NCBI GenBank assembly: GCA_036510655.1
Contig: DATCDQ010000077.1
Coordinates: 40,946 to 104,945 of the forward strand
Direction of reading: 5' to 3'
Origin: Rathayibacter_A sp036510655
Lineage (GTDB): Bacteria > Actinomycetota > Actinomycetes > Actinomycetales > Microbacteriaceae
Length of the DNA: 64,000 nucleotides
Shown: positions 49,672-56,916 of the stretch, one piece after another
Layout of the letters: each line of letters begins with the position of its first letter
Position numbering within the stretch: position 1 is the stretch's first letter
The notes under the pieces: model-generated
Databases searched by the model: none
Told to the model about the DNA's origin: nothing
Seen by the model: the letters and a program-made list of their open reading frames with translations, nothing else
Translations under genes and position numbers: made by a program

Positions 49672-49701
49672 TTGGTTAGACCAAACTACCAATGGTCTTG
49701 G
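49672..49701. promoter_or_regulatory. Candidate GntR/FadR-type operator between manA and the acyl-CoA dehydrogenase
   Basis: TTGGTTAGACCAA (49672-49684) is a perfect TTGGT/ACCAA palindrome and CCAATGGTCTTGG (49689-49701) is a second imperfect one. The first fits the TnGTnnnACnA pattern of FadR-subfamily GntR regulators. It lies 20 nt before the manA start and 70 nt before the dehydrogenase start. No GntR gene is in the window. Confidence 0.45.
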
Positions 49702-49770
49702 TGCATCGCAGGCACGTCCGTAGGCTGACACCGTCGCCCACCCACCGATCCCCGACTCAATGGAGCAGAC

Positions 49771-50949
49771 ATGGCCTTCACGCCTCTCGCCAGCGACTTC
49801 TACGGCTACGAGAACGAACTCACCGACCAGGAGAAGGATCCGTTGACCACGTTGCGCTCCTACCTCGAGACCGAGGTCAAGCCGATCGTCAACGAATTCT
49901 GGCAGCGGGCGGAGTTCCCGATGCAGGTGATCAAGCCGCTACACGAGCTCGGCGTCGCGTCCTACTCGTGGGAAGAGACCGCGCCGTTTGCGAATTCGAC
50001 CGTGTTTCGCGGCTTCGTCGCGCTCGAGCTGGCACGCGTCGACGCATCCATCGCCACGTATGTTGGGGTGCAGAACGGGTTGGCCGCAGGCTCCGTCCAC
50101 GCGTGTGGTTCGGATGAGCAGAAAGCCGAGTGGCTGCCGAAACTCGCCAGCGGCGAGGTGATCGGAGCGTTCGGTCTGACCGAACCGCAGTCCGGTTCCG
50201 ATTCGGCACAGGGTCTGCGCACGACGGCGAAGCGTGACGGCGAAAGCTGGGTGCTGAACGGCTCCAAGCGCTGGATCGGCAATGCCACATTCAGCGATAT
50301 CACCGTCATCTGGGCCAAGGACGCCGACGACGGCCAGGTCAAAGGCTTCATCGTGCCGACCTCCACCCCCGGCTACACCGCCACCCGCATCGAGGGCAAG
50401 CAGTCGCTGCGCATCGTGCAGAACGCGGACATCACCCTCGAGAACGTCGTCGTTCCCGAGCGCCTGCGGCTGGCGAACGCGAACTCGTTCAAGGACACAG
50501 CACGCGTGCTGCGCGCCACCAGGGCAGAGGTCGCGTGGGCGGCCGTCGGCAACTCGATCGGCGCGTATGACGCCGCGGTCGCATACGCGAAGGAGCGCGT
50601 CCAGTTCGGCAAGCCGATCGGCGCCCACCAGCTGATGCAGGATCTGCTCGTGAAAAGCCTCGGGAACATCACCGCGTCGATCGGCATGGTCGTGCAGGTG
50701 TCGAAGATGCTCGACGCCGGCACGCAGCGCGATGAGCACTCCGCCCTGGCAAAGTCGTTCACCACGACGCGGATGCGCGAGACCGTCGCCTGGTGCCGCG
50801 AACTCCTCGGCGGCAACGGCATCGTCATCGACTACGACGTGGTGCGCCACTTCATGGATGCGGAAGCCCTGTACTCCTACGAAGGCACCCGTGAGATGAA
50901 CACGCTGATCGTGGGCCGTGCGATCACCGGTCACGCCGCCTTCGTGTGA
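49771..50949 (+). CDS. Acyl-CoA dehydrogenase (glutaryl-CoA dehydrogenase-like)
   Basis: FAD flavoenzyme of 392 residues. FAD and substrate motifs: AFGLTEPQSGSD, WVLNGSKRWIGNATFSD, and near the C-terminus YEGTREMNTLIVGRAITG, where the Glu of YEGT is the catalytic base position used in glutaryl-CoA-type enzymes. The N-terminus MAFTPLASDFYGYENELTDQ is conserved in actinobacteria. It has no partner fatty-acid genes nearby. The substrate is uncertain; glutaryl- or short branched-chain acyl-CoA is likely from similarity only. Confidence 0.9.
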   Translation: MAFTPLASDFYGYENELTDQEKDPLTTLRSYLETEVKPIVNEFWQRAEFPMQVIKPLHELGVASYSWEETAPFANSTVFRGFVALELARVDASIATYVGVQNGLAAGSVHACGSDEQKAEWLPKLASGEVIGAFGLTEPQSGSDSAQGLRTTAKRDGESWVLNGSKRWIGNATFSDITVIWAKDADDGQVKGFIVPTSTPGYTATRIEGKQSLRIVQNADITLENVVVPERLRLANANSFKDTARVLRATRAEVAWAAVGNSIGAYDAAVAYAKERVQFGKPIGAHQLMQDLLVKSLGNITASIGMVVQVSKMLDAGTQRDEHSALAKSFTTTRMRETVAWCRELLGGNGIVIDYDVVRHFMDAEALYSYEGTREMNTLIVGRAITGHAAFV

Positions 50950-50970
50950 GCTGTGAGTCACTGACCGGTG

Positions 50971-51030
50971 CCATGCTGACCGATGCCGCGCTGCGCGATG
51001 CCATGCTGACCGATGCCGCGCTGCGCGAGC
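50971..51030 (+). repeat. Two tandem 30-bp units downstream of the acyl-CoA dehydrogenase
   Basis: CCATGCTGACCGATGCCGCG CTGCGCGATG (first unit, shown in two parts) at 50971-51000 is repeated at 51001-51030 with changes only in the last bases. A shorter related piece stands just before (CTGACCGGTGCC). Unit length is a multiple of 3, but no supported gene runs through it. Confidence 0.7.
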
Positions 51031-51062
51031 CCAAATTGGTCCCGGATGCGTCCCGCCCGCCC

Positions 51063-51142
51063 CAAAAAGACGGAGATTCTGCCTTACGCGCCGGGCACTG
51101 AAGCCTTCTGACGGCCGGTCGGCAGATAACTCCGTCGTTTTC
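51063..51142. repeat. 80-bp palindromic element, copy G (acyl-CoA dehydrogenase / ligase 1)
   Basis: CAAAAAGACGGAGATTCT to AGATAACTCCGTCGTTTTC, exactly 80 bp. GAGATTCT in the left arm is the same as in copy B. It lies 113 nt after the dehydrogenase stop and 99 nt before the ligase start, both in the plus direction. Confidence 0.88.
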
Positions 51143-51241
51143 GAACCACCCGACGACCAGCGGATGCCGTGCCCAGCACAGGCGCACCGCGCGCGTCCCG
51201 AACAGCCCGCCCGCGCCCACGCGACCCCATATCCTGTTCAC

Positions 51242-52654
51242 ATGACTTCCGACGACACGACGCGCCCTGGGTCGCGCCGCGCCAGCACCCGCGCCGGCAC
51301 CCGCGCCAGCACCGGCACCAGCGCCAGCGCCAGCACCCGCGCCAGCGCCGGCCCCAGCACCGACGCCCACGCTGGCGCCCGCACCAACGCCGCGCTCGGC
51401 TGGTTTGCCGCACTCGCCCTTTTCACCCTGTTCGCGGGGGACTTCTGGCGCAACCTGATCGGCTGGGACGGCTATTTGGTGCTCGCCGCGCTGGTCACGA
51501 TCGGCAGCGTGGTCTGGTTGCTCGTGCTGCGCCCGAAGCTGCCGTTCCGCAACGTGCCGAAGACGTTGGCACTGTTCCTGCTACTGGCGACCGTGTCGAT
51601 CGCGTGGTCCTTCTATCCGGGCGCGGGTGCCTTGGGCGTCGCCGCACAATGGTGTACGACCGCGGCCGGCGTGTTTCTGGCGTTATGCCTGACCTGGAAG
51701 CAGCTGCTGCGTGCGCTCGGCACCGCCCTGCGCTGGGTTGTCGGCCTGTCGTTGCTGTTCGAACTGATCGTTGCCGCTTTCGTTCGCCAGCCAATTCTGC
51801 CGTTCTGGGTGCACTACGACCAGACGAAACTGCCGCAGGCGTTCTATTGGAGTCGCGGGCTGCTGTTCCAGGGCGGCCAGATTCAGGGCATCCAGGGCAA
51901 CAGCAATCTGCTCGCCATGTCGGCCCTGCTCGCGTTGATCGTGTTCGGCATACAGTTGGCCGACCGCACCGTGAAACGCGGCACCGGCCTCACCTGGTTG
52001 ATCGCCGCCGCAGCCACATTCGCACTGACCCGCTCCTCAACCGTGATCATCGCCGCCGTGCTGGTGGCTTTGGTGCTGCTCGTCGCGTTGTGGACACGCC
52101 GCCGTGATCCTCGGAAACGCGGCGTGGTTTACGCGACCGCATTCGGCGTGATCGTGGTGGGGGTCGCATCCGCCGTCGTATTGTGGAGCCCGATCCTCAA
52201 ACTGCTCGGCAAGAGCGAGGACCTGACCGGCCGCCTCACCATCTGGAAGGCCGTGACCGACCTGGCACTGCAGCGCCCCGTATTCGGCTGGGGGTGGATC
52301 AGCTATTGGGCGCCCTGGGTCGAGCCGTTCAAGACCCTCGCGGTGCGCAAAGGCGTCACCTATCTGCAGGCGCACAACGCCTATCTCGACGTCTGGATGC
52401 AGTTGGGCATCCTCGGCCTCATCATCTTCATCCTGCTTGTCGGCTCCGCGCTCGGGCGCAGCTGGTTTGCGGCCGTTGACCGCCCTCGCACGGCCCTGGC
52501 CGACACGGCGCGCTACACGGCCATCGGCCTTCTGCCGTTGTTGCTGATCGCCGCGCTGATCGCGCAGAGCGCGACGGAAAGCCGGATGCTCACCGAGGGC
52601 GGGTGGGCTCTGCTCGTTCTGCTCGCTGTGAAGACCAAAGCGGACCGGCCATAG
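51242..52654 (+). CDS. O-antigen ligase/polymerase-family membrane protein (paralogue 1)
   Basis: 470 residues. The first 45 are a low-complexity Ala/Ser/Thr/Arg/Gly stretch made of CGCCAGCACC-like DNA repeats (51277-51390); then about 11 membrane helices of the Wzy_C/WaaL type. The large outer loop contains QGIQGNSNLLAMSALLAL, GRLTIWKAVTDLALQRPVFG WGW (given in two parts) and QAHNAYLDVWMQLGILGL, the family hallmark. It should polymerise or ligate polysaccharide on the outer face of the membrane. The head is unusual and may vary in length between strains. Confidence 0.87.
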   Translation: MTSDDTTRPGSRRASTRAGTRASTGTSASASTRASAGPSTDAHAGARTNAALGWFAALALFTLFAGDFWRNLIGWDGYLVLAALVTIGSVVWLLVLRPKLPFRNVPKTLALFLLLATVSIAWSFYPGAGALGVAAQWCTTAAGVFLALCLTWKQLLRALGTALRWVVGLSLLFELIVAAFVRQPILPFWVHYDQTKLPQAFYWSRGLLFQGGQIQGIQGNSNLLAMSALLALIVFGIQLADRTVKRGTGLTWLIAAAATFALTRSSTVIIAAVLVALVLLVALWTRRRDPRKRGVVYATAFGVIVVGVASAVVLWSPILKLLGKSEDLTGRLTIWKAVTDLALQRPVFGWGWISYWAPWVEPFKTLAVRKGVTYLQAHNAYLDVWMQLGILGLIIFILLVGSALGRSWFAAVDRPRTALADTARYTAIGLLPLLLIAALIAQSATESRMLTEGGWALLVLLAVKTKADRP

Positions 52655-52676
52655 AGCGCGGCCATAGGATAAGCCC

Positions 52677-52823
52677 ATGGCTGCAGCATCCGTCAGACTC
52701 GCGCGAGGCGCGATCAGCCGCGAGCAGAGCGCGATCAGCCGCGAGCAGACCACCAGCAGCCGCGAGCGAAGCGCGATGACACGCACGCAAATCGCACCGA
52801 GACGCGAGCACCGTGGCGGGTAA
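52677..52823 (+). CDS. Possible 48-residue repeat ORF overlapping the next ligase start
   Basis: ATG 52677 is preceded by AGGA at a spacing of 7 nt. The product consists of seven-residue repeats (AISREQS, AISREQT, TSSRERS) made by three 21-bp units at 52710-52772, and its stop overlaps the GTG of the second ligase (52813). It could be a leader peptide for translational coupling, or only a repeat that stays open by chance. No homologue is known to me. Confidence 0.3.
   Translation: MAAASVRLARGAISREQSAISREQTTSSRERSAMTRTQIAPRREHRGG
52710..52772 (+). repeat. Three tandem 21-bp units
   Basis: GCGATCAGCCGCGAGCAGAG C is the first unit (21 bp, 52710-52730); the second (52731-52751) differs at one base and the third (52752-52772) at several. 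The units lie between the two ligase genes, and the interval has no other feature besides the short ORF described separately. Confidence 0.75.
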
Positions 52824-54129
52824 CCAAACGCGCTGGCACGTTCCGGTGCAGATTCGCACATTCTTCGAGTCTGCGCAGTTGGCTTCGGCGCTGTCGGTGG
52901 TGATCGTCGGCACCGCGTTCGGAACGTATGCCGTCAGAAGCATGACCGGCTGGCCGGGGCTGCTCGGCATTCTGGCGGCACTCACACTCCTGGCGATCGG
53001 GTCGTTCATTGCACATCGCGGTGCGATCGAGTGGCAGGGGCTGCTGCCGATCTCGATCCTTGCGTTCGTCGGCTGGTGCGGGCTGTCGATCATCTGGAGC
53101 GGTTACCAGTGGGCGACACTGGCAGCGATCATCTACCAGGTGGCTTTCGCGTTCCTGGCCGTGTATCTGGCGCTCGTGCGGGATGCGATCCAGATCGTTC
53201 GCACCGTCGGCGACGTGCTGCGCGTGCTCCTCACGCTGTCTTTGGCGCTCGAGGTGTTGAGCGGGCTCCTGATCAACGTGCCGATCACGTTCCTGGGCAT
53301 CCAGGGCAACATTGCCGACGGCGGTCCACTGCAGGGCATCTTCGGCACGCGCAACCAATTCGGGCTCGTGGCCCTGATCGGGCTGGTGACTTTTCTGGTG
53401 GAGTTGCGCACCCGGTCGGTGCAGCGCGGCCGCGCGATCTTCTCGATCGCGTTGGCCGCCGTGTGCACCCTTCTGAGCAACTCCCCCGTCACGGCCGCTG
53501 TTGCGGTGCTGGTGCTGGTCGCCACGCTCGCCCTCTACGGACTGCGCAAGGTGAAGGCGGAGCACCGCACCTATTGGCAGATAGGACTCGGCGTGTTCGC
53601 GGTCGCGGCGGTGATCGTCGGCTATCTCACCAGGGCCAGGATCATCGAGCTTCTCAGCGCGGGCAGCCTGCTGAAGGTGCGCTACAACGTGTGGATTCAG
53701 ATGTGGGACCTGATCCCGACCAACCCGTTGCAGGGCTGGGGCTGGATCGGTTTCTGGCGTCACATTCCGCCCTACGCCATCATCGACGCGAACACCGGCG
53801 CCCTGCACTCGAACGGCCTCAACGCCTATCTGGACCTGTACCTTCAAGTCGGCCTGATCGGCCTGGCCCTGTTCGTCGCACTCGTCGTGCTGGCGTTCGC
53901 CCGGTCGTGGGTGCTCGCGTCGAACAAGCGCAGCGTGATCTACGTGTGGCCCCCGCTCGTGCTGGTCGCCATGCTCGCAACCGCGTTCGCCGAGAGTTCG
54001 TTGCTGATCGAGTACGGCTGGCTCCTGCTCGTGATCTGCGCGGTCAAGGGCGCCCAGGGCATGAGCTGGCGCAGCGCGCTACCACACACGGCGCACGCCG
54101 GCCTGTCGCCGGCGCCGCGTCGTTCGTAG
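52813..54129 (+). CDS. O-antigen ligase/polymerase-family membrane protein (paralogue 2)
   Basis: 438 residues, about 11 membrane helices, same family as the gene just before it. Hallmarks: FLGIQGNIADGGPLQGIFGT RNQFG (given in two parts), VRYNVWIQMWDLIPTNPLQG, and HSNGLNAYLDLYLQVGLIGL. The start is GTG 52813, overlapping a short repeat ORF. A decayed partial copy of this very gene is present at 55598-55822 beyond the fic gene. Two paralogues in series suggest separate chain polymerisation and ligation steps, which is inference. Confidence 0.87.
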   Translation: MAGNQTRWHVPVQIRTFFESAQLASALSVVIVGTAFGTYAVRSMTGWPGLLGILAALTLLAIGSFIAHRGAIEWQGLLPISILAFVGWCGLSIIWSGYQWATLAAIIYQVAFAFLAVYLALVRDAIQIVRTVGDVLRVLLTLSLALEVLSGLLINVPITFLGIQGNIADGGPLQGIFGTRNQFGLVALIGLVTFLVELRTRSVQRGRAIFSIALAAVCTLLSNSPVTAAVAVLVLVATLALYGLRKVKAEHRTYWQIGLGVFAVAAVIVGYLTRARIIELLSAGSLLKVRYNVWIQMWDLIPTNPLQGWGWIGFWRHIPPYAIIDANTGALHSNGLNAYLDLYLQVGLIGLALFVALVVLAFARSWVLASNKRSVIYVWPPLVLVAMLATAFAESSLLIEYGWLLLVICAVKGAQGMSWRSALPHTAHAGLSPAPRRS

Positions 54130-54210
54130 GGGCGAGCGGATGCACTTGGTCAACTTCACGACAGATGCTCGCGCAGGTTACACGGCACGGTGGCCGCATC
54201 CAGTCCCGGC

Positions 54211-55410
54211 TCAGCCGCGATCGCGCCGACCTGCTCGAGCCGCGAACGCGTCGAGCGCTTGGAGGATCTCGTCAGCCCTCCAGAAACGTCCCTGACGGTG
54301 AACGCTGAACGCCCGAAGCACGCCGGCGCGCACCAGCTGGTCGAGATAGCGATAGACATTCGTCGGGCTGATCGCGAGTTCCTCGGCGACTATCGTCGCG
54401 CTCAGAACCGGTTGGCGTGAAGCAACGTCAATCACGTGCCAGAGCGCCGAGTCCTTCCGTGCCTTCACAACGTTCCGCCATCGGGATCGCGCGTTGTCGA
54501 TGTCGGCGACAAGCAGGTCTGCATTGTTGATCGCGGTGAGGCACGACCCGGCCACAAGTCGAATGATCTCGTCCGGAGATCCGGCCCGGTAGGAGGTCAG
54601 GGCGCGGTGATAGCCCTCGGTGTCGGTGAGCAGTCCGGCGGAGACTGGAATCGTCACAAGTCGCGTCACGCCCTTGGCCCGCAGCATGGCCTGGAGAAGC
54701 GAACGACCGGTGCGGCCATTACCATCCGTGAACGCGTGGATGGTCTCGAACTGGGCGTGCGCGATCGCCGCCTGAATGATCACGGGCACGTCGTTGCGAG
54801 CGATATAGCGAACCAGATCGTCGATCAACGCGGGGACCCTCACATGATTCGGCGCGACGAACTCCGCACCAATCGGGCTGACTCCGCCAGTTCCGATCCA
54901 CACGGGTTCGTTGCGCCATTGCCCCGGATTGTGCCGCTCGTCGCCCTCCATTAAAGCTGCGTGCATGGCGAGAATCGCATCGGCGTTGAGGTGCGACGCC
55001 AATGACAGCGCAGCCCGCATCGACGCAGTGTTGGCCGCGATCTGCGTCGCGTTGCGCTTCGATGTGTCGCCGGCCTCCGCCGAGAGAATCGCTCGTGCAC
55101 TCGCAGTGAGGTTCTCGATTCTGGATGACGCCGCGGCCTCCGACCGCAACAGGATCGACGAAAACGGCGCAATCTCACGGCCAACAGTGCTGTCGAATCG
55201 CGTGACCGCGAGCACTGCTTCTTCTGCAAATGAAGTCAGATCGCTGCCCGGAACGTAGTTCTGTGTCGCGATGGCAGATGGTATCGCTGCCGAGTATGTG
55301 AGCGTGCGCCCGGCGAGTTCTGCTTCCTCGCGCGTCGCCCACGCACGGGCGATCGGAGTCCACTCAAGTTTCTCATGACCGATTGCTGGCCACGCAGATC
55401 GCGACGCCAT
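54211..55410 (-). CDS. Fic family protein with N-terminal inhibitory helix and C-terminal winged helix
   Basis: 399 residues. The Fic active site IHAFTDGNGRTGRSL has His225 and the anion-binding GNGR, as needed for AMP transfer to a protein Tyr/Thr. SSRIEN at 95-100 is the (S/T)xxxE inhibitory motif ahead of the Fic core, so this is a class II, self-inhibited enzyme. A winged helix at about 340-390 (LSATIVAEELAISPTNVYRY) suggests DNA binding. ATG 55410 was chosen by the family start MASRSAWP. It lies in the opposite direction to the ligases, between ligase 2 and its decayed copy. Three phased TGATAG sites upstream point to self-regulation. The protein target is unknown. Confidence 0.9.
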   Translation of the reverse strand: MASRSAWPAIGHEKLEWTPIARAWATREEAELAGRTLTYSAAIPSAIATQNYVPGSDLTSFAEEAVLAVTRFDSTVGREIAPFSSILLRSEAAASSRIENLTASARAILSAEAGDTSKRNATQIAANTASMRAALSLASHLNADAILAMHAALMEGDERHNPGQWRNEPVWIGTGGVSPIGAEFVAPNHVRVPALIDDLVRYIARNDVPVIIQAAIAHAQFETIHAFTDGNGRTGRSLLQAMLRAKGVTRLVTIPVSAGLLTDTEGYHRALTSYRAGSPDEIIRLVAGSCLTAINNADLLVADIDNARSRWRNVVKARKDSALWHVIDVASRQPVLSATIVAEELAISPTNVYRYLDQLVRAGVLRAFSVHRQGRFWRADEILQALDAFAARAGRRDRG

Positions 55411-55424
55411 CTCGAACCCCTGGT

Positions 55425-55471
55425 TGATAGTCGAATACGACAATCCTATCAGATATTGCACTAAGTGATAA
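55425..55471. promoter_or_regulatory. Three phased TGATAG/CTATCA sites upstream of fic
   Basis: TGATAG (55425-55430), CTATCA (55446-55451) and TGATAA (55466-55471) are spaced 21 and 20 bp from start to start, two helical turns, in alternating orientation, in the AT-rich segment just before the fic ATG (55410). They could bind the winged-helix end of the Fic protein itself or another repressor. Confidence 0.45.
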
Positions 55472-55597
55472 GAATGGGTACTTCGGTTATATGGGCTGTG
55501 CTGCCGGCCCCGCCGCAGCGAGAAACCAAAGCCATAGTCGTAAGCACAACGGCCGCCGCTGTCACGGACTCTGCTGAGGTTGTCGCTGGCACCGTAG

Positions 55598-55822
55598 GTG
55601 CTGAACGGGCTCCTGATAAATTTGCCAATCGCGTTCCTCGGCATCCAGGCAATATTGCGGGACGCGGGCAGCTGCAGGGCAGCTTCGGCACACGCAACCA
55701 GTTGGGGCTCGTCGCCCGGGTCGGTTTGGTGAGGTTCCGGGTGGAACTGCGGACCCGCTCGGCGCAGCGCGCTGCCACATCCGGCGCACGCGGGCCTGTC
55801 GCCGGCGCCGCGTCGTTCGTAG
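55598..55822 (+). pseudogene. Decayed fragment of O-antigen ligase paralogue 2
   Basis: 55598-55772 matches ligase bases 53254-53428 (for example CTTCGGCAC.CGCAACCA.TT.GGGCTCGT, dots marking changes), and 55765-55822 matches the gene's very end 54071-54129, including the GTCGTTCGTAG stop. The 640 bp between are missing. The join falls at GCAGCGCG, which occurs in the intact gene at both break points (53421-53428 and 54071-54078). Several changes and small gaps break the frame. The 120 bp before it (55480-55597) show no clear similarity to anything in the window. Confidence 0.8.
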
Positions 55823-55854
55823 GCAAACGGGTGTCACTCCACCGCGATTTGCCC

Positions 55855-56916
55855 TCAGGCGGGCTGCAGCAGGTCGCGCACGACGTCCATGAGGCCCTGG
55901 CTGCAGTAGCGCTGATAGTCGCCGGATGCCGCACGCCGCAGCACCGGCACTACTCGGCGGATGCGTGCGGCCGGCAACTCCGCACGGAACGTTTCGATCT
56001 CGACCTTGCGTCTGGCGCGGTCGATGACAGCCGGATCCGCCTGGATCGTCTCCAGCCGCTCCAGCAGCAGTCGGGAGCGTAGCGCCAGCCCGCGATTGCG
56101 GTCCTCACGCGGCTCCAGCACCCGGGCGATCTTACGGCGCAAAGTCGGTTCGATCACACCAATCTGGTTCTCCCCGTGCTGCCGGTAACCGATCACCTGC
56201 TCGGTCGACACTGTGACGCTCTCGCGCACGGCCGCAATGATCGTCAGCCATTCGTCGTGCACCCACACTGACGGAATCGGCAGCGCTTCGCCGAGTAATG
56301 CGCGCCGGAAAGCCACCGTCGCGCCGGTCGCCAGGTTGCGCCGCAGCAGCGTCTGAAACGCGCGGCCGTCGGCGAGCGCCGCCCGCGTCTGCGCGTCGAA
56401 CTCAAGCGTGGCGAACAGTGAGTCGCCTGGCTGTGAATCGACCAGCGGCGACCCGTCCGAATCGATGAGCTGCGCATCCGAGAACTGCAGCAGTGCGCCG
56501 TCGGCGAGGCCGCGCACCGCGGCGGTGACACGATCGGGATGCCACACGTCGTCCTGATCGCACAGGATCACGATCTCGCCGGTCGTCGCCCGGATCGCCT
56601 GCTCGAAATTGGCGGTCACGCCGAGCGGCTGCTCGTTGTGCAGGATCTTCACCCGCAGGTTGCCGACGTCTGCGAGTGCGGCGCGCACGATGTCGAGCGT
56701 GGCATCCGTCGACGCGTCGTCGCTGACGACGATCTCGCTAACCGGATGCGTCTGCTCCAGGATGCTTGCGAGTTGCGTCTGCAGATATGCGGCACCGTTG
56801 TGTGTGCACAGGGCGACCGAGACGGTCGGGGGTGCTGCGTCGCCGTTCACCGCGCTGCCGCCGCTCACCGGACCGCCGTCTGTCATCGCGTTGCCTGCCC
56901 GATACTCATCGGTCAC
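55855..56916 (-). CDS. Family 2 glycosyltransferase
   Basis: 353 residues with a GT-A fold: VSVALCTHNGAAYLQTQLAS, IVVSDDASTDATLDIVRAAL, ILCDQDDVWHPDRVTAAVRG (DxD-like QDD) and WVHDEWLTIIAAV as the acceptor part. Similar to rhamnosyl-/fucosyl-type transferases of capsule clusters. GTG 56916 overlaps the stop of the GMD-like gene (GTGA), favouring it; ATG 56886 is an alternative. It is last in the operon gmd-GT4-GMD-like-GT2. The sugar moved is unknown; a GDP-6-deoxyhexose donor made by the same operon is a reasonable guess. Confidence 0.88.
   Translation of the reverse strand: MTDEYRAGNAMTDGGPVSGGSAVNGDAAPPTVSVALCTHNGAAYLQTQLASILEQTHPVSEIVVSDDASTDATLDIVRAALADVGNLRVKILHNEQPLGVTANFEQAIRATTGEIVILCDQDDVWHPDRVTAAVRGLADGALLQFSDAQLIDSDGSPLVDSQPGDSLFATLEFDAQTRAALADGRAFQTLLRRNLATGATVAFRRALLGEALPIPSVWVHDEWLTIIAAVRESVTVSTEQVIGYRQHGENQIGVIEPTLRRKIARVLEPREDRNRGLALRSRLLLERLETIQADPAVIDRARRKVEIETFRAELPAARIRRVVPVLRRAASGDYQRYCSQGLMDVVRDLLQPA

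Noticed and set aside
47076..51142. Target-site duplications next to the 80-bp elements
   Set aside because: Flanks of the copies were compared by eye; short matches such as GTTCA/GTTCG at copy C are not repeated at other copies, so no duplication is claimed.
55461..56082. An intact gene across the ligase fragment
   Set aside because: The open frame joins unrelated pieces, includes frame changes relative to the parent gene, and runs into the 3' end of the GT2 gene on the other strand.
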